A stretch of DNA of 64,000 bases from Pseudomonas sp. efr-133-TYG-5 (GTDB lineage Bacteria > Pseudomonadota > Gammaproteobacteria > Pseudomonadales > Pseudomonadaceae): contig NZ_JARVSM010000006.1 in the NCBI RefSeq assembly GCF_030209175.1, positions 248,001 to 312,000 on the forward strand, written 5' to 3'. Shown piece by piece: positions 24,587 through 32,134 of this stretch (within the stretch, counting starts at the first letter, position 1; each line of letters begins with the position of its first letter). Position numbers and translations under genes: made by a program. The notes under the pieces were generated by a model. It had not been told where the DNA came from. It did not search any database and saw nothing but the letters and a program-made list of their open reading frames with translations.

Positions 24587-26119
24587 ATGACTGCGCTGAA
24601 CCTGATTCCCGGCCAACTGAGCCTGGCCCAACTGCGTGACGTCTACCACCACCCGGTCAGACTGAGCCTGGACAACAGCGCCGCGGCGCAGATCGAAGCC
24701 AGCGTCGCCTGCGTCGAGCAGATCCTCGCCGAGAATCGCACCGCCTACGGCATCAACACCGGTTTCGGCCTGCTGGCCTCGACGCGCATCGCCAGCGAAG
24801 ACCTGGAAAACCTGCAGCGCTCGCTGGTGCTGTCGCACGCTGCCGGCGTCGGCCAGCCGATCAGCGATGACCTGGTGCGGCTGATCATGGTGCTCAAGGT
24901 CAACAGCCTCAGCCGCGGTTTCTCCGGCATCCGCCGCGTGGTGATCGATGCGCTGATTGCGCTGATCAATGCCGAAGTCTATCCGCACATTCCGCTCAAG
25001 GGTTCGGTCGGTGCCTCGGGTGACCTCGCGCCGCTGGCGCACATGTCGCTGGTGCTGCTCGGCGAGGGCAAGGCGCGCTACAAGGGCGAGTGGCTGGAAG
25101 CCACCGAAGCGCTGAAGGTTGCCGGTCTGACCCCGCTGACTTTGGCGGCGAAAGAAGGCCTGGCGCTGCTAAACGGCACCCAGGTGTCCACCGCATTTGC
25201 CCTGCGCGGCCTGTTCGAGGGCGAAGACCTGTTCGCCGGTGCCCTGGCAGTGGGCGGCCTGACGGTGGAAGCGGTGCTCGGCTCGCGCTCGCCGTTCGAC
25301 GCGCGCATTCACGCGGCCCGTGGCCAGAAAGGCCAGATCGATGCCGCCGCTGCTTATCGCGATCTGCTCGGTGAGCGCAGCGAAGTGTCTGCCTCGCACC
25401 AGAACTGCGACAAGGTCCAGGATCCGTACTCGCTGCGCTGCCAGCCGCAAGTCATGGGCGCCTGCCTGACCCAGTTCCGCCAGGCCGCCGAAGTGCTGGC
25501 CATCGAAGCCAACGCTGTCTCCGACAACCCGTTGGTGTTCGCCGCTGAAGGCGATGTGATTTCCGGCGGCAACTTCCACGCCGAGCCGGTGGCCATGGCG
25601 GCCGACAACTTGGCCCTGGCCATCGCTGAAATCGGCTCGCTGAGCGAACGACGCATCTCGCTGATGATGGACAAGCACATGTCGCAACTGCCGCCGTTTC
25701 TGGTGGCCAACGGCGGCGTGAACTCCGGTTTCATGATCGCCCAGGTAACCGCTGCGGCACTGGCCAGCGAGAACAAGGCGCTGGCCCACCCGCATTCGGT
25801 CGACAGCCTGCCCACCTCCGCCAACCAGGAAGACCACGTGTCGATGGCTCCGGCGGCCGGCAAGCGCCTGTGGGAAATGGCCGAGAACACCCGCGGCATT
25901 CTCGCGGTGGAATGGCTGGCAGCAGCGCAGGGCCTGGATCTGCGCAACGGTCTGAAGACCTCGGCGAAGCTGGAGCAGGCGCGGGCGATTCTGCGTCGCG
26001 AAGTACCGTTCTACGAGAAGGATCGCTTCTTTGCCCCGGACATCAATGCGGCGACCGAACTGCTGGCTTCGCGGGTTCTGACGGAACTGGTTCCGGCGAA
26101 ACTGCTGCCTAGCCTGTAA
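24587..26119 (+). CDS. hutH2: Histidine ammonia-lyase
   Basis: The 510-residue enzyme deaminates L-histidine to trans-urocanate. The MIO-forming Ala143-Ser144-Gly145 sits in GSVGASGDLAPLAH, and YGINTGFG (from Tyr54), LLNGTQ, QDPYSLRCQPQ, GGNFHAEP and NQEDHVSM supply the other active-site residues. This is the functional histidase of the cluster. A strong AAGGAG precedes the ATG. It lies 117 bases after its MIO-less paralogue hutH1. Confidence 0.96.
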   Translation: MTALNLIPGQLSLAQLRDVYHHPVRLSLDNSAAAQIEASVACVEQILAENRTAYGINTGFGLLASTRIASEDLENLQRSLVLSHAAGVGQPISDDLVRLIMVLKVNSLSRGFSGIRRVVIDALIALINAEVYPHIPLKGSVGASGDLAPLAHMSLVLLGEGKARYKGEWLEATEALKVAGLTPLTLAAKEGLALLNGTQVSTAFALRGLFEGEDLFAGALAVGGLTVEAVLGSRSPFDARIHAARGQKGQIDAAAAYRDLLGERSEVSASHQNCDKVQDPYSLRCQPQVMGACLTQFRQAAEVLAIEANAVSDNPLVFAAEGDVISGGNFHAEPVAMAADNLALAIAEIGSLSERRISLMMDKHMSQLPPFLVANGGVNSGFMIAQVTAAALASENKALAHPHSVDSLPTSANQEDHVSMAPAAGKRLWEMAENTRGILAVEWLAAAQGLDLRNGLKTSAKLEQARAILRREVPFYEKDRFFAPDINAATELLASRVLTELVPAKLLPSL

Positions 26120-26126
26120 TGGCCTC

Positions 26127-26191
26127 TTCGCGAGCAGGCTCGCTTCCACAGGGCAATGCATTTCAACTGTGGGAGCGAGCCTGCTCGCGAA
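26127..26191. repeat. REP doublet (REPIN), AGCCTGCT type
   Basis: TTCGCGAGCAGGCTCGCTTC and GTGGGAGCGAGCCTGCTCGC form a compact inverted pair between hutH2 and hutI. Confidence 0.88.
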
Positions 26192-26221
26192 ATCGATTTT
26201 GAATACTGTGGAGACTAAGGG

Positions 26222-27427
26222 ATGAAAACCCTCTGGCAACACTGCCACGTCGCAACCATGGCGCAGGGCGTCTACTCGATCATCGAGGATGCGGCCATCG
26301 TGACCTCGGGTGCGCACATCGAGTGGATCGGCCCGCGCAGTCAATTGCCGTCCGGCGAATACCCGGCGGTCAATGACCTGCACGGCGCCTGGGTCACTCC
26401 CGGCCTGATCGACTGCCACACCCACACCGTATTCGGTGGCAACCGCAGTGGCGAATTCGAACAACGCCTGCAAGGTGTCAGCTACGCCGAGATCGCCGCG
26501 GCCGGTGGCGGCATCGCCAGCACCGTGCGCGCGACCCGTCAAGCCACTGAGGACGAGCTGTTCGCCAGCGCCGCCAAACGCCTGAAAAGCCTGATGCGCG
26601 ACGGCGTGACCACGGTCGAGATGAAATCCGGCTACGGTCTCGATCTGGCCAACGAGCGCAAGATCTTGCGGGTGATCCGTCGTCTGCAGAAAGAGCTGCC
26701 GATCAGCGTGCGCAGCACCTGCCTGGCGGCCCACGCGTTGCCACCGGAATACCAGGATCGCGCCGACGATTACATCGATCTGATCTGCACCGAGATGCTC
26801 CCGGCCCTCGCTGCCGAAGGGCTGGTGGATGCCGTGGATGCCTTCTGCGAATACCTGGCGTTCTCGCCGGAGCAGGTCGAGCGGGTGTTCGTCGCCGCGC
26901 AGAAGCTCGGCCTGCCGGTGAAACTGCACGCCGAACAACTGTCGTCGCTGCATGGCTCCAGCCTCGCTGCGCGCTATAAGGCGTTATCCGCCGACCACCT
27001 GGAATTCATGGACGAAGCCGACGCCATCGCCATGGCCGAGTCCGACACGGTCGCGGTGCTGTTGCCGGGCGCATTCTACTTCCTGCGCGAAACTCAGTTG
27101 CCGCCGATGGACGCCCTGCGCAAGCACAAGGTCAAGATCGCCATCGCCAGCGACCTCAACCCCGGTACCTCGCCGGCGCTGTCGCTGCGCCTGATGCTGA
27201 ACATGGCCTGCACCTGTTTCCGCATGACCCCGGAAGAAGCCCTGGCCGGCGCCACCATCCATGCCGCGCAAGCCTTGGGCATGGCCGCAACCCTCGGCTC
27301 GTTGGAAGTCGGCAAGGTCGCCGATTTCGTCGCCTGGCAGATCGACCGGCCGGCGGATCTGGCGTACTGGCTGGGCGGTGAGCTGGACAAACGCGTCGTG
27401 CGTCACGGCGTCGAATCAAGTCTGTAG
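26222..27427 (+). CDS. hutI: Imidazolonepropionase
   Basis: The 401-residue amidohydrolase opens 4-imidazolone-5-propionate to N-formimino-L-glutamate, the third pathway step. The metal site begins with CHTHTVFGGNR (histidines 66 and 68); KLHAEQLSS and ASDLNPGTSP hold later ligands and substrate contacts. It lies between hutH2 and hutG, nine bases before the hutG start. Confidence 0.96.
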   Translation: MKTLWQHCHVATMAQGVYSIIEDAAIVTSGAHIEWIGPRSQLPSGEYPAVNDLHGAWVTPGLIDCHTHTVFGGNRSGEFEQRLQGVSYAEIAAAGGGIASTVRATRQATEDELFASAAKRLKSLMRDGVTTVEMKSGYGLDLANERKILRVIRRLQKELPISVRSTCLAAHALPPEYQDRADDYIDLICTEMLPALAAEGLVDAVDAFCEYLAFSPEQVERVFVAAQKLGLPVKLHAEQLSSLHGSSLAARYKALSADHLEFMDEADAIAMAESDTVAVLLPGAFYFLRETQLPPMDALRKHKVKIAIASDLNPGTSPALSLRLMLNMACTCFRMTPEEALAGATIHAAQALGMAATLGSLEVGKVADFVAWQIDRPADLAYWLGGELDKRVVRHGVESSL

Positions 27428-27436
27428 GAGAGCGTT

Positions 27437-28237
27437 GTGGATAAGGTTCTGAACTTCAAACAAGGTCGCGTGCCGCTGCTGATCAGCATGCCCCATGCCG
27501 GTGTGCGCCTGACCCCGGCGGTCGAGGCCGGGCTGATTGCGGACGCGAAAAGCCTGCCGGACACCGACTGGCATATTCCGCAGCTCTACGATTTTGCCGC
27601 CGAGCTGGGCGCCAGCACCCTGGCGGCCGAATATTCGCGGTTCGTCATCGACCTCAACCGGCCGTCCGACGACAAGCCGCTATACGCGGGCGCCACCACC
27701 GGCCTGTACCCGGCGACGCTGTTCGATGGCATCCCGTTGTTCAAGGAAGGGCAGGCGCCGTCGAAAGAAGACCGTGCCACGTACCTGGAGCAGATCTGGA
27801 CGCCGTACCACCGCACCCTGCAGCAAGAGCTGGCACGGCTGAAGGCCGAGTTCGGTTATGCGTTGCTGTTCGATGCCCACTCGATCCGTTCGATCATCCC
27901 GCACCTGTTCGACGGCAAACTGCCGGACTTCAACCTCGGCACCTTCAACGGCGCCAGTTGCGATCCGCAGCTGGCCACGCAACTGGAAGCGATCTGCGCC
28001 CGCCACGGCGATTACAGCCACGTGCTCAACGGACGCTTCAAGGGCGGTCACATCACCCGCCATTACGGCAACCCGGCCGAGCACATCCATGCCGTGCAAC
28101 TGGAGTTGGGCCAGTGCACCTACATGGAAGAGTTCGCACCGTTCCGCTACCGCGCCGACTTGGCGGAGCCAACGCGGGTGGTGTTGAAGGAGCTGCTGCA
28201 AGGGCTGCTCGCCTGGGGCAAAAACCACTACAACTGA
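27437..28237 (+). CDS. hutG: N-formylglutamate deformylase
   Basis: The 266-residue enzyme hydrolyses N-formyl-L-glutamate to glutamate and formate, ending the five-step route that begins with HutF. The FGase family features DAHSIRS and FKGGHITRHYG carry likely metal ligands. The start is a GTG at 27437 with TAGGAG (27425-27430) six bases upstream. It closes the hut operon; a palindromic repeat follows ten bases later. Confidence 0.94.
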   Translation: MDKVLNFKQGRVPLLISMPHAGVRLTPAVEAGLIADAKSLPDTDWHIPQLYDFAAELGASTLAAEYSRFVIDLNRPSDDKPLYAGATTGLYPATLFDGIPLFKEGQAPSKEDRATYLEQIWTPYHRTLQQELARLKAEFGYALLFDAHSIRSIIPHLFDGKLPDFNLGTFNGASCDPQLATQLEAICARHGDYSHVLNGRFKGGHITRHYGNPAEHIHAVQLELGQCTYMEEFAPFRYRADLAEPTRVVLKELLQGLLAWGKNHYN

Positions 28238-28246
28238 GTCAGCTGT

Positions 28247-28348
28247 GATCGTTCCCACGCTCCGCGTGGGAATGCAGCCCGTGACGCTCCGCGTCACTGG
28301 ACGCGGAGCGTCCCTTGAGGCATTCCCACGCAGAGCGTGGGAACGATC
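28247..28348. repeat. Nested-palindrome repeat, GATCGTTCCCACG family (intact copy)
   Basis: This 102-bp element has outer arms GATCGTTCCCACGCTCCGCG / CGCAGAGCGTGGGAACGATC and two inner palindromes, GTGACGCTCCGCGTCAC and GGACGCGGAGCGTCC. All arms share the GCTCCGC core, so it can fold into a branched cruciform. It has no open reading frame of note. Confidence 0.88.
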
Positions 28349-28449
28349 GGGAGAAGTCGCCACCGTGCAAATCCCGGTCGCCACAGGTCGCTTTTGCGTC
28401 TCGTCTGCTGCGTAATGTTTCGGCCACGGTGCAAGAAGACACCGATCCG

Positions 28450-28457
28450 AACAATAA
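28450..28457 (+). promoter_or_regulatory. Possible Hfq/Crc (CA) motif before the choline-type binding protein gene
   Basis: AACAATAA fits AAnAAnAA and lies 27 bases before the ATG at 28484, in the leader of a nutrient-binding protein gene, a common class of Crc target. Confidence 0.4.
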
Positions 28458-28483
28458 CCCGCTGCCGCACGAGACGATCCCAC

Positions 28484-29431
28484 ATGAAAAGACTGTTCAC
28501 TCGTTGTGCGTTAATCCTCACCGGCAGTGCGCTGCTCAGCGCCGGCGCCATGGCTGCCGACGATGCGTCCTGCAAGACCGTGCGCATGGGCGTGGTCAAC
28601 TGGACCGACGTGATCGCCACCAGCGGCATGGCCGATGTCCTGCTCAACGGCCTCGGTTACGAAAGCAAGCAAACCAGCGCGGTGCAGCAAATCATCTTCG
28701 CCGGCATCCGTGACAAACGCCTGGACATCTTCCTCGGCTACTGGAAGCCGGCGATGGACCAGAACATCGCGCCGTTCCTCGCCGCCAACCAGGTCAAAGT
28801 CATGGACAAGCCCAGCCTGGCCGACGCCCAGGCGACCCTGGCGGTGCCCGATTACGTCGCGGCGGCAGGGCTGAAGACCTTCCCCGACATCGCGAAATTC
28901 AAGGAGCAGCTGGGCGGCAAGATCTATGGCATCGAGCCTGGCAGCGGCGCCAACACCACGATCAAGACCATGATCGAAACCAACCACTTCGGCCTGAAGG
29001 ATTTCAAGATCGTCGAATCCGGTGAAGCCGGCATGCTCGCCGCCGTGCAACGGGCGGTGAACCGCAAGGAATTCGTGGTGTTCGTCGGCTGGACCCCGCA
29101 TCCGATGAACATCAACATGAACATCACCTACCTGACCGGCAGTGAAGACGTCTACGGCCCCAACGAAGGCGCCGCGACCGTTTCCACGGTTACCGCGCCG
29201 GACTACGCCGAGCGCTGCCCGAACGTCCATCGACTGCTGGAAAACCTGACCTTCACCGCCGCCCAGGAGAGCCAGTTGATGGTGCCGATCATGGCGCGCA
29301 AGACCCCTCAGGAGGTGGCGAAAAACTGGTTGCGCGAGCATCCCGAAGACTTGCAGCGCTGGCTGGCCGGTGTCAGCAGTGTCGACGGCAAGGACGGCGT
29401 GGCCACGGTTCAGGCCAGCCTGAAAAACTGA
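28484..29431 (+). CDS. Choline/glycine-betaine-type ABC transporter binding protein (orphan)
   Basis: The 315-residue precursor has a signal peptide ending AGAMAAD. Its OpuAC-type domain keeps an aromatic set resembling that of ChoX: Trp40 in VVNWTD, Trp87 in GYWKPAMD, Tyr148 in YGIEPGSGAN and Trp203 in VGWTPHPMN. A quaternary ammonium ligand such as choline or betaine is therefore likely. No permease or ATPase gene is adjacent, so it probably shares a transporter core encoded elsewhere, as BetX and CaiX do with CbcVW in P. aeruginosa. The stop overlaps the start of a hydrolase gene. The ATG at 28484 is preferred as it begins the signal peptide. Confidence 0.85.
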   Translation: MKRLFTRCALILTGSALLSAGAMAADDASCKTVRMGVVNWTDVIATSGMADVLLNGLGYESKQTSAVQQIIFAGIRDKRLDIFLGYWKPAMDQNIAPFLAANQVKVMDKPSLADAQATLAVPDYVAAAGLKTFPDIAKFKEQLGGKIYGIEPGSGANTTIKTMIETNHFGLKDFKIVESGEAGMLAAVQRAVNRKEFVVFVGWTPHPMNINMNITYLTGSEDVYGPNEGAATVSTVTAPDYAERCPNVHRLLENLTFTAAQESQLMVPIMARKTPQEVAKNWLREHPEDLQRWLAGVSSVDGKDGVATVQASLKN

Positions 29432-30348
29432 TGGGCACTTATCCACTCTCGCCGGCGATGGCGGCGTTCGTCGCCAGAACCGAAGGCTTTGCCAGCGCTG
29501 ACAGCAGCCTCGGCGGACTGCGCACATCCTACGATGACATGTGTCGTGCCTTCACGCCTGAACGGCCGACGGGTCTGGAGGTGGTGGACTTCCAGTTGAG
29601 CGGGGTGGCGGTGCGCTCGTATCGCCCGCCTGTCCGGCCATCGGCCAGTGGCTGGCCGTGCGTGTTGTACCTGCACGGCGGCGGTTGGGTGGTCGGCGGG
29701 CTGGATTCCCATGACTTCATCTGCTGCGAACTGGCCATGGCACTCGGGGCGATGGTGGTGGCGGTGGACTATCGGCTGGCGCCAGAGCATCCGTTCCCGG
29801 CCGGTTTCGAGGATTGCCTGAGCGTCTGGCGCGCGTTGCGCAGCGGGCCGTTCTGGTTCGATCCCGCGCGGATGCTGGTGGCGGGTGACAGCGCCGGGGG
29901 CAATCTGGCGGCGGCGCTGTGCCTGGCGCTGCGCGATGCCGGCGAGCCGCTGCCGGGTGCGCAGGTATTGATCTATCCGGGGCTGGGTGGCGACGAACAG
30001 TCAGCGTCGCGCCGCGAATGCGCCGATGCACCGTTGCTCGCCAGCAGCGATGTCGATTGTTATCACGCCCTGTACCTGCGCGGCACCGCCAGGCCGAACG
30101 CTTATGCGCTGCCGTTGCTGGCCGAGGATCTGCGCGGCCTGCCGCCGGCCTGGATTGCCGTGGCGCAGTTCGATCCGCTGCGTGACGACGGCGTGTGCTA
30201 CGCCGAACGGTTGAACGCGGCGGGCGTCGACGCGGCGCTGTATTACGGCGAAGGGCTGGTACACGGTTGTCTGCGGGCGCGGCACCAGGTCGCCGAGGTC
30301 GACCGTCTCTACGAAAACCTGCTGGCGTTCATGGCTGACAAATTGTGA
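29431..30348 (+). CDS. Alpha/beta hydrolase, hormone-sensitive-lipase-like esterase
   Basis: The 305-residue protein carries the HSL-family oxyanion motif HGGGW, the nucleophile elbow GDSAGG, and a later acid (QFDPLRDDG) and histidine (EGLVHGCLR). Such enzymes cleave short acyl or carbamate esters. The ATG overlaps the stop of the binding-protein gene (TGATG), so the two are probably co-translated. This may mean it acts on a choline or betaine ester taken up through that protein; that link is inference only. Confidence 0.82.
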   Translation: MGTYPLSPAMAAFVARTEGFASADSSLGGLRTSYDDMCRAFTPERPTGLEVVDFQLSGVAVRSYRPPVRPSASGWPCVLYLHGGGWVVGGLDSHDFICCELAMALGAMVVAVDYRLAPEHPFPAGFEDCLSVWRALRSGPFWFDPARMLVAGDSAGGNLAAALCLALRDAGEPLPGAQVLIYPGLGGDEQSASRRECADAPLLASSDVDCYHALYLRGTARPNAYALPLLAEDLRGLPPAWIAVAQFDPLRDDGVCYAERLNAAGVDAALYYGEGLVHGCLRARHQVAEVDRLYENLLAFMADKL

Positions 30349-30452
30349 CAGCGAGCGGGCATGCTCATTGACGTAAATCGGGTTTATGATGCCGGACGGC
30401 AGAATAATAGAAGTCCCCCCAGGGATGACCTCGACCCCTTACGGAGCGCGCA

Positions 30453-31424
30453 ATGCAGACTTTGTTTCCGCAGATCAAACCCCACGCCCGGCACGATCTG
30501 GCCGTCGATGACACCCATACGCTGTACGTCGACGAAAGCGGTTCACCGGAAGGTTTGCCGGTGGTGTTCATCCACGGTGGTCCTGGCGCCGGGTGCGATG
30601 CGCAGAGCCGGCGCTACTTCGATCCGAACCTGTACCGCATTGTCACCTTCGACCAGCGTGGTTGCGGCCGCTCGACGCCACACGCCAGCCTGGAAAACAA
30701 CACCACCTGGGACCTGGTCGCCGACCTCGAGCGCATCCGCAAACACCTGGGCATCGAGAAGTGGGTCCTGTTCGGTGGCTCCTGGGGTTCGACCCTGGCG
30801 CTGGCTTACGCGCAGACCCACCCGGAACGGGTCCACGGTCTGATCCTGCGCGGGATCTTTCTCTGTCGCCCACAGGAAATCGAATGGTTCTATCAGGCCG
30901 GTGCCAGTCGTCTGTTTCCCGATTACTGGCAGGACTACATCGCGCCGATCCCGCAGGACGAACGCGACGACCTGCTCGGCGCTTTCCACAAACGCCTGAC
31001 CGGCAACGACCAGATCGCCCAGATGCACGCCGCCAAGGCCTGGTCGACCTGGGAAGGGCGCACCGCGACCCTGCGGCCGAATCCGCTGGTGGTCGATCGT
31101 TTCTCCGAGCCGCAGCGCGCGCTGTCGATCGCCCGGATTGAATGCCATTACTTCACCAACAATGCCTTCCTCGAGCCGAATCAGCTGATTCGCGACATGG
31201 GCAAGATCGCCCACCTGCCGGGCGTGATCATCCACGGCCGCTATGACGTGATCTGCCCGCTCGACAATGCCTGGGAACTGCACCAGGCCTGGCCCAACAG
31301 CGAGTTGCAGGTGATCCGCGACGCCGGGCATGCCGCGTCCGAACCGGGCATTACCGATGCGTTGGTCCGCGCGGCCAGCAAAATGGCGCGGCGCCTGCTC
31401 GACCTGCCGCCCGAAGAAGCATGA
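30453..31424 (+). CDS. pip: Proline iminopeptidase
   Basis: This 323-residue serine peptidase (family S33) removes N-terminal proline from peptides in the cytoplasm. HGGPGAGCD gives the oxyanion region, FGGSWGS the nucleophile Ser110, and HGRYDVICP and DAGHAASE the acid and histidine. Length is standard. It overlaps dtd by four bases (ATGA), an arrangement I also recall in P. aeruginosa. Confidence 0.95.
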   Translation: MQTLFPQIKPHARHDLAVDDTHTLYVDESGSPEGLPVVFIHGGPGAGCDAQSRRYFDPNLYRIVTFDQRGCGRSTPHASLENNTTWDLVADLERIRKHLGIEKWVLFGGSWGSTLALAYAQTHPERVHGLILRGIFLCRPQEIEWFYQAGASRLFPDYWQDYIAPIPQDERDDLLGAFHKRLTGNDQIAQMHAAKAWSTWEGRTATLRPNPLVVDRFSEPQRALSIARIECHYFTNNAFLEPNQLIRDMGKIAHLPGVIIHGRYDVICPLDNAWELHQAWPNSELQVIRDAGHAASEPGITDALVRAASKMARRLLDLPPEEA

Positions 31425-31858
31425 AGGGGCTTCTGCAGCGCGTGAAAGGCGCGCGGGTCGAAGTGGCGGGGGAGGTGGTCGGTGCCGTCGATCAGGGTTT
31501 GCTGGTGCTGGTGGCCGTCGAACCCGACGACAACCGGGCGAGTGCCGACAAACTTCTGCATAAGCTGCTTAACTATCGGGTATTCAGCGACGCCGAGGGC
31601 AAGATGAACCTGTCCCTCGCCGACGTTGGCGGCGGGTTGCTGCTGGTCTCTCAGTTCACCCTGGCCGCCGACACCCGCAGCGGGTTGCGCCCGAGTTTCT
31701 CGAGCGCCGCCCCTCCGGCGCTGGGCGAGGAACTGTTCGACTATCTGTTAGGCAAAGCGAAACAGGTGCATGGCACTGTGGCATCAGGTAGATTCGGCGC
31801 GGATATGCAGGTGCACCTGGTCAACGATGGCCCGGTTACCTTTCTGTTACAGACGTGA
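31421..31858 (+). CDS. dtd: D-aminoacyl-tRNA deacylase
   Basis: The 145-residue enzyme clears D-amino acids mischarged onto tRNA. The two signature motifs, SQFTL at 77-81 and NDGPVTF near the C-terminus, are present. It is translationally coupled to pip. The 276 bases that follow hold no gene and contain the leader of opgG. Confidence 0.96.
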   Translation: MKGLLQRVKGARVEVAGEVVGAVDQGLLVLVAVEPDDNRASADKLLHKLLNYRVFSDAEGKMNLSLADVGGGLLLVSQFTLAADTRSGLRPSFSSAAPPALGEELFDYLLGKAKQVHGTVASGRFGADMQVHLVNDGPVTFLLQT

Positions 31859-32134
31859 AAGCGCTTGAAACACCTTTTTAAGGGTTTTTCGACTGAAAAC
31901 AGGGAATTTTCGCGATAAATACTTTGTTACCCCTGATGCGTTGTAACGCGGGCTACTAGATAATCGCGCGCTACGGGGATCAGCGTTCGTTGGTCCATTT
32001 TGACTTAGGTAGAGACTTGTCCGGATCCGATTGGGGAATCATTTTGCCCCAGCGGAGTCGGAACAATGCTCGCCAACCTGGCATATAGATAGCTGGCCGT
32101 TGGTTTATTGATCTGTTTTCGGCGAGGGTTGCTC

